64,000 bases of DNA, taken from NCBI GenBank assembly GCA_018241765.1, contig JAFEDD010000002.1, forward strand, positions 1 through 64,000. The letters run 5' to 3'. Every line of letters starts with the position of its first letter. Positions within the stretch are counted from its first letter, which is position 1. A program made the translations under genes and the position numbers. Shown here piece by piece: positions 51,987-60,976 of the stretch. Under the pieces are notes generated by a model. It ran no database searches. It had not been told where the DNA came from and saw nothing but the letters and a program-made list of their open reading frames with translations. The stretch comes from Pseudomonadota bacterium (GTDB lineage Bacteria > Pseudomonadota > Gammaproteobacteria > Burkholderiales > Casimicrobiaceae).

Positions 51987-51993
51987 CGGACGT

Positions 51994-53976
51994 GTGAACG
52001 TATCGCTACCCAACGGTTCGGCCAATGAAGCGCATCGGGCGTCGCCACCCGTGGGGGCGGATAGAGGCGTCGGCGATGCCGGCGCGATTGTGCCAGAACC
52101 GCGCGTGGATGCGGCTTCCAGCGCGACCGTTGTCGCCGCTTTGCGACAGATCCGGGCGTTGCCCGACCACCTCGTCAACCAGATCGCGGCGGGTGAAGTC
52201 ATCGAGCGCCCGGCCGCCGCGCTGAAGGAATTGCTCGAAAACGCGGTCGACGGTGGGGCACGCGCCATCGACGTCACGCTGCGCGGCGGTGGCACTGCGC
52301 TGATCGCCGTCAGCGACGACGGCTGCGGCATCGCGGCCGACGAATTGCCGCTCGCGCTGGCGCGACACGCCACCTCGAAGATCGCGAGCCTCGACGAACT
52401 CGAAGCGGTCGCGAGCTACGGCTTCCGTGGCGAAGCGCTCGCCTCGATCGCCGCCGTCTCCCGCCTCGCGCTGACCAGTCGACCGGCCAATGCGCCCACC
52501 GCACAGCGGCTGCGCTCCGAGGGCGGCCAGGCGCAACCGATCGAGCCGGTTGCCGCACGCAGCGGCACCACGGTCACCGTCGCCGAGCTCTTCTTCAATA
52601 CGCCGGCGCGGCGTCGCTTTCTCAAATCCGAAGCCACCGAGTACGCGCATTGTCTCGAGGCCGTGCGCCGCCTCGCGCTCGCCCGCCCGGACATCGCCAT
52701 CGCGCTCACCCACAATGATCGCGCCGCGCTGCGCTGGCCGGCCGCCGCGTGGCCGGCGCGCCTCGCCGCCGTGCTCGGCGACGACTGGCTCGCCGCCGCC
52801 GCCCGCATCGAGGCGGGCGCCGGCCCGCTCCAGGTCAGCGGCTATGTGCTGAAACCGAACCAGCGCGTCAACCATCGCGATGCGCAGTACCTCTACGTCA
52901 ACGGCCGCTGGGTGCGCGACAAGGTCGTGCTGCACGCCATCCGCGACGCGCTGCGCGACCAGATGCACGGCTCCGCGACGCCTGCCTTCGTGCTGCGCCT
53001 CACGCTCGACCCGCGCGCCGTCGACGTCAACGTCCACCCGGCCAAGACCGAAGTGCGTTTTCGCGATGCGCAGGCCGTGCATCAATTCATCCGCCGCGCC
53101 GTCGAGCGCGCCCTGAGTGGCGCGGCGGGCAGCGAAGCCTCGGGCGCACCCGGCGCCGAGGCAGCGCCTTCGAGCGCCGCGCAGCGGCTCTTTGGCGAAC
53201 ACCTCTCCTCGACACCCACGACACGCGCCGCGAGCCCGCCCTATCCGCGCTCGCAAGCGCTTGCCTTTGGCGTCGCCGAGCGCGCCGCGCAGCAGTTCTT
53301 CGCACCCTTCGACCACGACGCGCGCAGCGCCCCATCCGACGCATCCGACGCTCCCGTCGCCGCTCGCGCCGAACCGCCGCACGAGGAGCGCGAGCCGTAC
53401 CCGCTCGGCTTCGCACTCGCCCAACTGCACGGCGTCTACATCCTCGCGCAGAACGCCGCCGGCCTCGTGCTGGTGGACATGCACGCCGCGCACGAGCGTA
53501 TCGTCTTCGAGCGGCTCAAGGCGCAGGCGACGGGCGCGCTCGCCACCCAGCGGCTGCTGATCCCCTGCGTCGTCGCCGCCAGCGAGCGCGAAGTCGCCGC
53601 CGCCGAGGCGCATCGCGACGCGCTTCTCGGGCTCGGCTTCGACCTGAGCCTCGGCGGCCCACGCGCGCTGACGCTGCGCAGCGTCCCCGCGCTGCTCGCC
53701 GATGCCGAGCCCGAGGCGCTGCTGCGCGCCGTGCTGGCCGAGTTCGATCTGCTCGGCGCAAGCAACGCGGTCGACGCCCGCCGCGAAGAACTGCTCTCCA
53801 CGATGGCCTGCCACGGCGCCGTGCGCGCCCACCGCACACTCACCACCACCGAAATGAACGCGCTGCTGCGCGACATGGAAGCGACCGAACGCGCCGGCCA
53901 ATGCAACCACGGCCGCCCGACGTGGTATCAGCTCACGCTGCGCGACCTGGACGCCTTGTTCATGCGCGGGCGCTGA
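51994..53976 (+). CDS. mutL: DNA mismatch repair protein MutL
   Basis: MutL, 660 residues, the ATPase that couples MutS recognition to strand incision. The GHKL domain begins RQIRALPDHLVNQIAAGEVIERP, with LKELLENAVDGGARAIDVTL, DDGCGIAADELPLALARHATSKI and YGFRGEALASIAAVSR. A Ser/Ala-rich linker (about 370-470) leads to the C-terminal domain, which has DMHAAHERIVFE, matching the metal-binding endonuclease pattern D-M-H-A-x2-E-x4-E of MutL proteins from MutH-less bacteria, and ends CNHGRPTWYQLTLRDLDALF. No ATG fits; GTG 51994 is used, with later GTG/TTG codons (52105, 52141) possible. miaA is not next, see the 54-61 kb island. Confidence 0.93.
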   Translation: MNVSLPNGSANEAHRASPPVGADRGVGDAGAIVPEPRVDAASSATVVAALRQIRALPDHLVNQIAAGEVIERPAAALKELLENAVDGGARAIDVTLRGGGTALIAVSDDGCGIAADELPLALARHATSKIASLDELEAVASYGFRGEALASIAAVSRLALTSRPANAPTAQRLRSEGGQAQPIEPVAARSGTTVTVAELFFNTPARRRFLKSEATEYAHCLEAVRRLALARPDIAIALTHNDRAALRWPAAAWPARLAAVLGDDWLAAAARIEAGAGPLQVSGYVLKPNQRVNHRDAQYLYVNGRWVRDKVVLHAIRDALRDQMHGSATPAFVLRLTLDPRAVDVNVHPAKTEVRFRDAQAVHQFIRRAVERALSGAAGSEASGAPGAEAAPSSAAQRLFGEHLSSTPTTRAASPPYPRSQALAFGVAERAAQQFFAPFDHDARSAPSDASDAPVAARAEPPHEEREPYPLGFALAQLHGVYILAQNAAGLVLVDMHAAHERIVFERLKAQATGALATQRLLIPCVVAASEREVAAAEAHRDALLGLGFDLSLGGPRALTLRSVPALLADAEPEALLRAVLAEFDLLGASNAVDARREELLSTMACHGAVRAHRTLTTTEMNALLRDMEATERAGQCNHGRPTWYQLTLRDLDALFMRGR

Positions 53977-54018
53977 GTCGCCATGCCATTCGTTCGCAGG
54001 GCGGACTCCGTACACGAT

Positions 54019-54105
54019 ACAGCTTGATGCTGGAAGGCGCATCCATAACGGGCTTGGAGCGCGAAATGCCGCCAAAGTCGACTTGAAATCACGGAAAAGT
54101 CATTA
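54019..54105. repeat. Interspersed palindromic repeat, copy 8 (right arm deleted)
   Basis: Left arm TTGATGCTGGAAGGCGCATC then CATAACGGGCTTGGAGCGC and a perfect AAGTCGACTT centre (54075-54084). The right arm lacks the AAGCCCGTTATGGATGCGC part and goes straight to its outer end (GGAAAAGTCAT). It marks the left edge of the region between mutL and the surface protein. Confidence 0.72.
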
Positions 54106-54194
54106 CGCCGGGCGAATGGGTGCATTTTCACTTGTTAATCAATGCGTTATGTGGGAACCGTCCGGTGCTGCCACCAAGCGAGCGCCGCGCAAAC

Positions 54195-54440
54195 GGCGTC
54201 TGTACGTGAAAGTTGACCTGCAAGCCGCGCCAGCAAACGAAGTTCCAAGAAGAGCGAAACACGGCACCAGCTGTTCGTGGCCATCGATCGAGCCACGCGC
54301 TGTACGTTCGTTCAGATCAAGGCCAACAAGCGTTCGGCCAGTTTGCGCTGCGCCCAGGCCTTGGTGCAGTCGACCGCGACGCTGGTACCAACCCTCTTGG
54401 CGCTCGCCTCGCCAGCGGGTTCGGCGACTCAACACAACTC
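54195..54440 (+). pseudogene. Remnant of an IS481-like transposase
   Basis: A degraded rve-type transposase. One frame reads LYVKVDLQ (compare GYLHVDLKYLP in IS481 members) and, after a frameshift, another reads HQLFVAIDRATRCTFVQIKANK, matching the first catalytic block YLFVAIDRATRWVFV of that family. Neither frame is open for a full protein and the rest of the DDE core is gone. It sits between mutL and the surface-protein gene. Confidence 0.5.
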
Positions 54441-54489
54441 GGTCAGTCGTGACGGCGAGGAACACTGCAAGCCGATGAGCGCTGTGCGC

Positions 54490-54532
54490 GCCGACCGAAC
54501 TTTGACCACCCGTGCCGACTGAACATTGACCA
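54490..54532. repeat. Two direct repeats resembling an IS21-type terminus
   Basis: Two 19-bp copies at 54490-54508 and 54514-54532 differ at two positions (GCCGACnGAACnTTGACCA). Repeats of this kind, spaced by one to two helix turns and ending TTGACCA, occur at the ends of IS21-family elements as transposase sites. No istA/istB genes are present, so only an end is left. The remaining bases to 54897 hold no gene I can support; they would include the surface-protein promoter. Confidence 0.4.
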
Positions 54533-54896
54533 GGGGTGGAAGCCCGTCTCGATCGAGGCGGGTTGTGGATAAGTTTACGGTGTTCGGTGTCGTTCGCTCT
54601 CCAGTTGTCGTTGTCGATGGTTCGCCACGATACCCAACGGGCTGAGCGCGTCGGGCGCGGCCGGACTGCGCGCTGGGGCCGTCATGAATGATGCAGCGGC
54701 GGACTCATGCGACATCGGTGAAATGGCCGTAGGAAAAGCCCGAAACCGGCCTAAAGTTGATATGGCGCTGGAATTTACGGTCGAAAATAGATTAACGTTC
54801 AACGGAAATCGTCATCGATGGGTGCGTGAAGGCGTCGGCGTGTGCCGGGAAAGCCAAGCGATGACGCTACTTGAGTCAGGTCGTACAGGGGGTTCC

Positions 54897-57800
54897 ATGC
54901 GTTCGCAAGCAGATATCGGTCTATTTCACTTTTGGACGGCGTTTGGTCGCCGTATGCGCGGTCTCGCCGCGGCGAGCGCGGCTACGGCGCTTGCCCTGGG
55001 GCTCGGCGCCGCCCAAGCACAGAACTTCCTGGTCAACAAGAAATTCGTCGACCAGCAGGGCGTGCCGAACGCACAGGTCAACATCATCGGCCCCAACCAG
55101 TCGGTGTTCCTCGAGTTCAACCTGTTCAACTCGTCGACCGGCTCCCTGACCGTCAACGTGACGGACAACCTGCCCGCCGGTCTTCTCGGCGATACCTCGT
55201 TCACACCCGTGATCACCGACTACAGCGGCGCCGTGAATGGGAACGGATGTTCGATTGCTCCGGGTTCGGTGACCGTGGCGTCCGGCTCCGTGACGATTGC
55301 CGGCGTCACGGTGCCGAACATTGCCGCCGCGGGGCTCAATCCCGACTGCCGCGTCGTCGTGAAGGTTCTGGGTGACCCGGCCGCGCTCGGCAATGTGGCG
55401 AGCAACGTGACCAATAGCGTGCCCGCGGCCAACACATCGGCCACCGGCCCCGGCGGCCCCTATCAGAGTGATGCGTTCCTTGCGTCGATCGTCGTGCAAC
55501 CCGCGGTCAATCCCGGATTGTCCAAGAGCTTCAACCCGACGACCGTGCCTCTGAACGGTCAGAGCACGCTTCGTTTCACGATCGTCAACAACGCGCCCTA
55601 CGCCATTCACAACGTCACGCTGACCGACGCATTGCCGGCCGGCGTCACGCCTACGGGGACGCCGACCACCAACGCGGCGTGCGGCGGTGGCACCGCCGCG
55701 ATCAGCGGACAGAACGTCACGCTGACGGGCGCGACGATCAGCCCCAACGCCTCCTGCACGGTCACCGCGACGGTGGTCGGAGCGGCTGGCGGCACGTTCA
55801 CGAACAACATACCGGCGAGCGCCATTACGTCGACCGAGGGCGTCACCAATCCAACGGCGGCTACGGCCACGCTGACCGTTCGCGACGATCTGACGATCGC
55901 GAAGACGTTCGACGACGCGACGTCGATCACGAGAGAGCAAGGTCAGGCGTTCCGCGTACGCATCACACTCACCAACTACGCAGGCTCGCTCACCAATGGC
56001 ACCGTAACGGATCCGCTTCCCACGGGGATCGTCCTGGCCGACAACGTCGCGGCGGGAACGACCTGCGGGACGGGTTGGACGCACAACGGCACCCCCGGCG
56101 CGGGCACGATCACCTTCAGCAATCTCACGGTTCCGGCAGCGAACCTCAGCACCGGAGCCCCTGGAACCTGTTACGTCGAATTCATGGCCAAGCTGACCGC
56201 GAATTCGGGGGCGATCACCAACACGGTCAACCCGTCAAATGTGACGAACACCCAAGGCAAGTCGCCAACCGGGCCGGCGAGCGCAACGGTCAACGCGACA
56301 CCGACCGGCGGCCCATCCGGCGGTCCCGGTGGCGGCAACTGGGGAACATTGCGCGCCGAGAAGAACTTCGTCAACGCAACCGCAGGGGCTGTGACGACCG
56401 TTGAAGAAGGCGGTACGTTCTGGATGCGGATGGGCGCCTGGAACCCCGGTTATGACTGGCAGTTCGCCAATGGGTCGATGACGGATACGTTGCCGGTCGG
56501 CCTGCTGGTCGACGCCGCTGGTGGGGCGGGAGCACTGACGCTCACACCCGGGACCAATCTGGTTTACTTCGGCAACCCGAACCAGACGGGGCAGGGGCCG
56601 AACGTGTCGCCGGGCACCAACTATTCGGGCTGCTTCAACACCGGCACCGTCACCGTCAACCGCGTCGCGGTTGGTTCGACCTTCCAGGACACGATCACGT
56701 ATTCCGGTTGGACCTTGCAGGCGATGTCGGCCAACGGCGCCGTGACGCCCGGCTGGTATCGATCGGGTTGCTGGTTCTCCATCCGCTTGAAGGGTGAGGC
56801 GCCGGGCGCCTACACCGATACGTCGGGCAGCCCGACGCTTCCGATCAAGCCACGCAACACGATTCCATCGGGCAACGTCACGGTGGGACCGGGCGTCACG
56901 AACTCGAACAGCGTCGGCGCACCGATCACGGTGTTGTCGGACGTCGGCGTACGCAAGAGTTTCAATTCGAATGTCATCGTTGGCGGCACTGGCGCGAAGC
57001 GCACGCGCCTGACCATTTGGCTGACCAACAAGTCGTCCGTGCCGCAGACGAACGCCGCGCTGACGGACACTTTTCCGACCGGCGGGGGGTGGACGTTCGC
57101 TGTCTCCAATCCGCCCAACGCCGGCACGAGCTGCGCGGGCGCCACGGTGACTGCAACGGCCGGCGCCGGTGCGGTGTCGATCTCGGGCGCCACCATTCCG
57201 GACGGCACGGGCTCGGTGCCCGGCGAATGCTCGTTCTCGGTCGACGTCGATGTCTCCGGCCCAAGCGGGAGTAATACGATCACCAACACGATTCCGCCCG
57301 GCGCTCTCACTACCGACACACCCGGCTTGACCAACGTCGTTTCGGCGACGGCCTCCGTCCTGACGCGGCCACGCAGCATCATCATCAACAAGACCTTCGG
57401 CAACGGCGGCGTTGCGCAGGGCGGTTCGCCCGTTCCGCTGACCATCACGCTTCGCGGTGATGCCTGGGCCTTCAACGAGGTCGGCTTCTCGGATGACTTG
57501 ATCAGCGTGCAACCGGGCCTCGTGATCGCGCCGTCACCGAACGTGAGTACGACGTGCCGCACGATCAACATGGCGGCCGCGCCGTACAACCTGTCCGGAC
57601 AGGCCGTGTACTACCAGTCGAGCAGCGCGCCGACCATCACGGCGGTGGCGGGCGCGACGACGATTTCCATGACGGGTGGTTACTTCCCGGGACAAAACGC
57701 GATCGACGCCGGCATGACGGGCAGCAATACCTGTACGGTGACGGTGGACGTCGTCGCCAGCACGACCGGCAACAAGACCAACACCATCCCGGCCAACAAC

Positions 57801-60740
57801 GTGACGACGCGCGAAGGCGCGACCAACCCAACGCCAACTTCGGCGACGCTGACGGTGCAGCCCAACGCGCAACTGGTCAAGACGTTCAATCCGAGCAGCG
57901 TGTCGGCCGGTACGCCGTTCACGTTGACCTTCACGCTGTTCAATGTCAACACATCGCCGTTGACGAACTTTACGGTGGCGGATACGTTGCCGTCAGGCAT
58001 CACGGCCACGTCGACTGGCGCCAATACCTGCGGCGGCACCCTCAGCATCATCGGTGGTGGAACCGGCATTTCGCTGGTCGGGCCAGGAACCAGCGTGGGC
58101 GCAAACGCAAGTTGCCAATGGGTCATCAACATGATCGGCAACACGGTGGGCAACTACACCAACGATCAAAACAACCTGACGGTAAGCGATGGCGTCAACA
58201 AGAACACGTCGACCACGGTTGAAATCACAACGGCAACGACATTCGACCTGACCGTTGCCAAGACGATCGATGCCAGCACGCCTGCGCCGTACAACCCCGG
58301 CGTCAGTTCGGTCCAGTTCAATCTGACGGCGAGCAACAATGGTCCGGGCGCATCGCAGGAAGGCATCGTGGTCAAGGACTGCTTGCCGCAAGGTTTGACG
58401 TACACGAGCGCGAGCGGTACCGGCTGGAGTTGTGTCAACAACGCCGGCCCCATCACTCGCGGGGCGCTGACGTGCTCCAGTGAAATCGTCTGCACGCGAA
58501 ACGCCGGCGGTGTCATTGCCTCCGGTTCGTCCGCCAACGCGATCCACGTCGTGGCCAGCGTCGATGCCACGGCGAGCGGGACACTGGTCAACTACACGCA
58601 AGTGAACCCGGCGGTCGGCGAGACCCTGACCGAAACCAACACGCTGGGGACGACCAACGGTGGCTACGAAACGGGAAGTCCGGGGACGAACTCGAACAAC
58701 GACGCGAGCGCGAGCATCGCCGTTGCCGCCCCGTATGCACTCGGCAACCGCATTTGGTTCGACACCAACAACAACGGCATCATCGATGCGGGCGAGGCCA
58801 CCGCACCCGGGGTTCTGGTGGAACTGCTCGACTCTGGCGGCAACGTCATCCGGACGACGGCAACCAATGCGACGGGCGAGTACATGTTCGAGAATCTCGC
58901 GGCTGGCACGTATACGGTGCGCGTTGCCAAAGAGAACTGGACGGGACTGACCGCAGCTCAGGTCGCCGCGGCCGGCAACCCGTCCGGCCTCGCCGCAGGG
59001 CAACGACCGCTCGCGGGCTACAACAACTCGACCGGTGCCGGAAGTGTCGACGCCTCGGCGACGGACGCAACCGACAAGGGCATCGACGTCGCCGATCCGA
59101 CGGCCGCCGGCATCAGCAGTGCGCCGGTCACACTGGGTCCGGGTCTGCAACCCTTGAATGAGGCGAATACCGGCGACAACGATGGCGTCGGCCCGACGAC
59201 GTCGCTCGATGCCAACAACAACATGACGATCGACTTCGGGTTCTATCGACTCACGGTCGGTGACCTCGTCTGGCGCGACGACGGCAACGGCGGCGCGACG
59301 CCAGGCAACATCAACAACGGCGTTCGTGACGCGGGTGAGGCGGGCATTGCCGGCGTTCGTGTCGAGCTCTATCGCGGTGGCACGTTGGTGGCCGTCACGA
59401 CGACGGATGCCAGCGGCAATTACCTGTTCACGCAAGGAACCAACAGCGCCGGCGTCCCGAACGGCATGCCGCTGCTTCCGGGCACGGACTATCAGGTTCG
59501 CATTCCGCAGGCCACCGGTGGTGTGAATACGGCACTCGCTGGGTTCACGTCGTCTGCCGCCAACGGTTCGAGCGAGACGAACCCGCTCGGTGCGAACAAC
59601 GACGACAGCGGCATCGGTGTCGGCTCCGCGAACGCGGGCGTGACATCGAGTGCGAGCTTCACGCTGGGCGCCGGCAGCAACGCTGGGGCGAACGCGCTGC
59701 CCGACAACGCGACCGGCACCACGGCGCAGCTGAACGTCGACTTCGGATTTGTGCCTGGCTACAGCCTTGGCAACCGCGTCTGGGTCGATGCCAACAACAA
59801 CGGCATCATGGACAGCGGTGAAAGCGGACTCGCCAACGTGCTCGTTCGTCTGCTCGATGCGAGCGGCAACCCGGTCCCCGGCGTGCCCACGCAGACGACG
59901 GATGGCAACGGCTACTACCGCTTCGATGGTCTGCCGGTTGGCAACTACATCGTCGAGATCGTTCCGGGCGCGGTCGGCGGCGTCAACTATGTGAGTTCGA
60001 CCGGTCAGAACGGGTCCGCGACCGGCCCCTACGAGCCGGGCACCAGCGCGACCGCGGCGAGCAGCAATGATCGCGACCATGGAACGCAGACGACGCCGAC
60101 GACGATTCGCAGCAATCCGATCACGCTGGGTCCGGCCAACGTGGTGACCGGTGAAGTCAACAGCGGCGCGACCGGCGCTGGAGGCAATGGCCCGAACGGC
60201 GATGCGTTCGACGTGCTCACGGCGGACTTTGGCGTGTTCCTGCCTGCGAAACTCGGCAACCTCGTTTGGTATGACACCAATCGCGACGGCCATGCGGATC
60301 CCGGCGAGCCGGGCCTCAATGGGGTGACGGTGATCCTTTATGACGGTTCGGGCAACGAGGTTGCGCGGCAGGTGACGCGGAACAATCCGACGACTGGGGA
60401 ACCGGGTTTCTACGAGTTCAGCTTCCTGACGCCGGGCAGCTACTCGGTCAAGGCCATCGCGCCGGGCACCATGGTTACCACCAGGCCGGGAACCCCGTCG
60501 GTGACCAACGGTAGCGGGCCCGATACCAACGACAGTCAGGGGCCGGGCGGATTGAGCATCGGGCAGTCGGCCGTGGTGACGGTCGCTGCGGGTGACAACA
60601 ATCCGCAGCTCGACTTCGGTTTCCACGACGCCTTGGCGATCCCGACCTTGGCGGAAGCAATGCGCAACCTGTTGGCGGCCCTCGTGCTGCTGATCGGTTG
60701 GGTTGCGCTTCGCCGTGGCGTCGCGCGCAAGCGAGTTTGA
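54897..60740 (+). CDS. Giant IPTL-CTERM surface protein with DUF11-like and SdrD_B-like repeats
   Basis: 1947-residue exported protein. The signal peptide is long (FGRRMRGLAAASAATALALGLGAAQAQ). Residues of about 40-1275 are beta-sandwich repeats of the DUF11/conserved-repeat type (each with V-T-D-x-L-P-x-G and N-x-V-T-N-x-x-P-x-x-x-x-x-T marks, for example VTDNLPAGLLGDTSFTPV, LTDALPAGVTPTGTPTT). Four SdrD_B-like domains follow, near 1279 (ALGNRIWFDTNNNGIIDAGE), 1452 (VGDLVWRDDGN), 1621 (SLGNRVWVDANNNG) and 1783 (KLGNLVWYDTNRDGHADPGE), with D/N-rich calcium-type loops. The C-terminus is IPTLAEAMRNLLAALVLLIGWVALRR, an IPTL-CTERM sorting signal. Probably an adhesin anchored through an exosortase H-type system. 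ATG 54897 is chosen since earlier starts lack export features. Confidence 0.85.
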   Translation: MRSQADIGLFHFWTAFGRRMRGLAAASAATALALGLGAAQAQNFLVNKKFVDQQGVPNAQVNIIGPNQSVFLEFNLFNSSTGSLTVNVTDNLPAGLLGDTSFTPVITDYSGAVNGNGCSIAPGSVTVASGSVTIAGVTVPNIAAAGLNPDCRVVVKVLGDPAALGNVASNVTNSVPAANTSATGPGGPYQSDAFLASIVVQPAVNPGLSKSFNPTTVPLNGQSTLRFTIVNNAPYAIHNVTLTDALPAGVTPTGTPTTNAACGGGTAAISGQNVTLTGATISPNASCTVTATVVGAAGGTFTNNIPASAITSTEGVTNPTAATATLTVRDDLTIAKTFDDATSITREQGQAFRVRITLTNYAGSLTNGTVTDPLPTGIVLADNVAAGTTCGTGWTHNGTPGAGTITFSNLTVPAANLSTGAPGTCYVEFMAKLTANSGAITNTVNPSNVTNTQGKSPTGPASATVNATPTGGPSGGPGGGNWGTLRAEKNFVNATAGAVTTVEEGGTFWMRMGAWNPGYDWQFANGSMTDTLPVGLLVDAAGGAGALTLTPGTNLVYFGNPNQTGQGPNVSPGTNYSGCFNTGTVTVNRVAVGSTFQDTITYSGWTLQAMSANGAVTPGWYRSGCWFSIRLKGEAPGAYTDTSGSPTLPIKPRNTIPSGNVTVGPGVTNSNSVGAPITVLSDVGVRKSFNSNVIVGGTGAKRTRLTIWLTNKSSVPQTNAALTDTFPTGGGWTFAVSNPPNAGTSCAGATVTATAGAGAVSISGATIPDGTGSVPGECSFSVDVDVSGPSGSNTITNTIPPGALTTDTPGLTNVVSATASVLTRPRSIIINKTFGNGGVAQGGSPVPLTITLRGDAWAFNEVGFSDDLISVQPGLVIAPSPNVSTTCRTINMAAAPYNLSGQAVYYQSSSAPTITAVAGATTISMTGGYFPGQNAIDAGMTGSNTCTVTVDVVASTTGNKTNTIPANNVTTREGATNPTPTSATLTVQPNAQLVKTFNPSSVSAGTPFTLTFTLFNVNTSPLTNFTVADTLPSGITATSTGANTCGGTLSIIGGGTGISLVGPGTSVGANASCQWVINMIGNTVGNYTNDQNNLTVSDGVNKNTSTTVEITTATTFDLTVAKTIDASTPAPYNPGVSSVQFNLTASNNGPGASQEGIVVKDCLPQGLTYTSASGTGWSCVNNAGPITRGALTCSSEIVCTRNAGGVIASGSSANAIHVVASVDATASGTLVNYTQVNPAVGETLTETNTLGTTNGGYETGSPGTNSNNDASASIAVAAPYALGNRIWFDTNNNGIIDAGEATAPGVLVELLDSGGNVIRTTATNATGEYMFENLAAGTYTVRVAKENWTGLTAAQVAAAGNPSGLAAGQRPLAGYNNSTGAGSVDASATDATDKGIDVADPTAAGISSAPVTLGPGLQPLNEANTGDNDGVGPTTSLDANNNMTIDFGFYRLTVGDLVWRDDGNGGATPGNINNGVRDAGEAGIAGVRVELYRGGTLVAVTTTDASGNYLFTQGTNSAGVPNGMPLLPGTDYQVRIPQATGGVNTALAGFTSSAANGSSETNPLGANNDDSGIGVGSANAGVTSSASFTLGAGSNAGANALPDNATGTTAQLNVDFGFVPGYSLGNRVWVDANNNGIMDSGESGLANVLVRLLDASGNPVPGVPTQTTDGNGYYRFDGLPVGNYIVEIVPGAVGGVNYVSSTGQNGSATGPYEPGTSATAASSNDRDHGTQTTPTTIRSNPITLGPANVVTGEVNSGATGAGGNGPNGDAFDVLTADFGVFLPAKLGNLVWYDTNRDGHADPGEPGLNGVTVILYDGSGNEVARQVTRNNPTTGEPGFYEFSFLTPGSYSVKAIAPGTMVTTRPGTPSVTNGSGPDTNDSQGPGGLSIGQSAVVTVAAGDNNPQLDFGFHDALAIPTLAEAMRNLLAALVLLIGWVALRRGVARKRV

Positions 60741-60964
60741 TCGAGGGCGTGCCGTGCGTGTTCGCGCCTGATCCCGCGCCGCGTGGGATTGGGCGCGTCG
60801 CTTGCGCCGTCTGCCGGAAGGCGCGACTCGAGGCAATCTGACGTCGTGGATGTCTGCGAACGTTTGTTGCTGTGACGCCGAACGCGCGATGACGCGGTCG
60901 TGAGCGAGGTGGTGACTCCGCGCGGCGTCGCCTCCATCAACATCCTCGAATGCACGCCTCTCGG

Positions 60965-60970
60965 CATAAT
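60965..60970 (+). promoter_or_regulatory. -10-like hexamer of miaA (leaderless-type)
   Basis: CATAAT ends six bases (CATCCG) before the miaA ATG at 60977. The expected transcript start is at the ATG. It gives miaA its own promoter after separation from mutL. Confidence 0.4.
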
Positions 60971-60976
60971 CATCCG

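Noticed and set aside
49873-51993. Very long open frame leading into mutL, apparently giving a 1367-residue protein
   Set aside because: The part before 51994 lies antisense to the well-supported S9 peptidase gene and has no domain. Only the mutL part matches a family.
54213-54522. Small open frames of about 80 codons between mutL and the surface-protein gene
   Set aside because: They carry pieces of one transposase in different frames and are explained by a decayed IS, not by separate genes.
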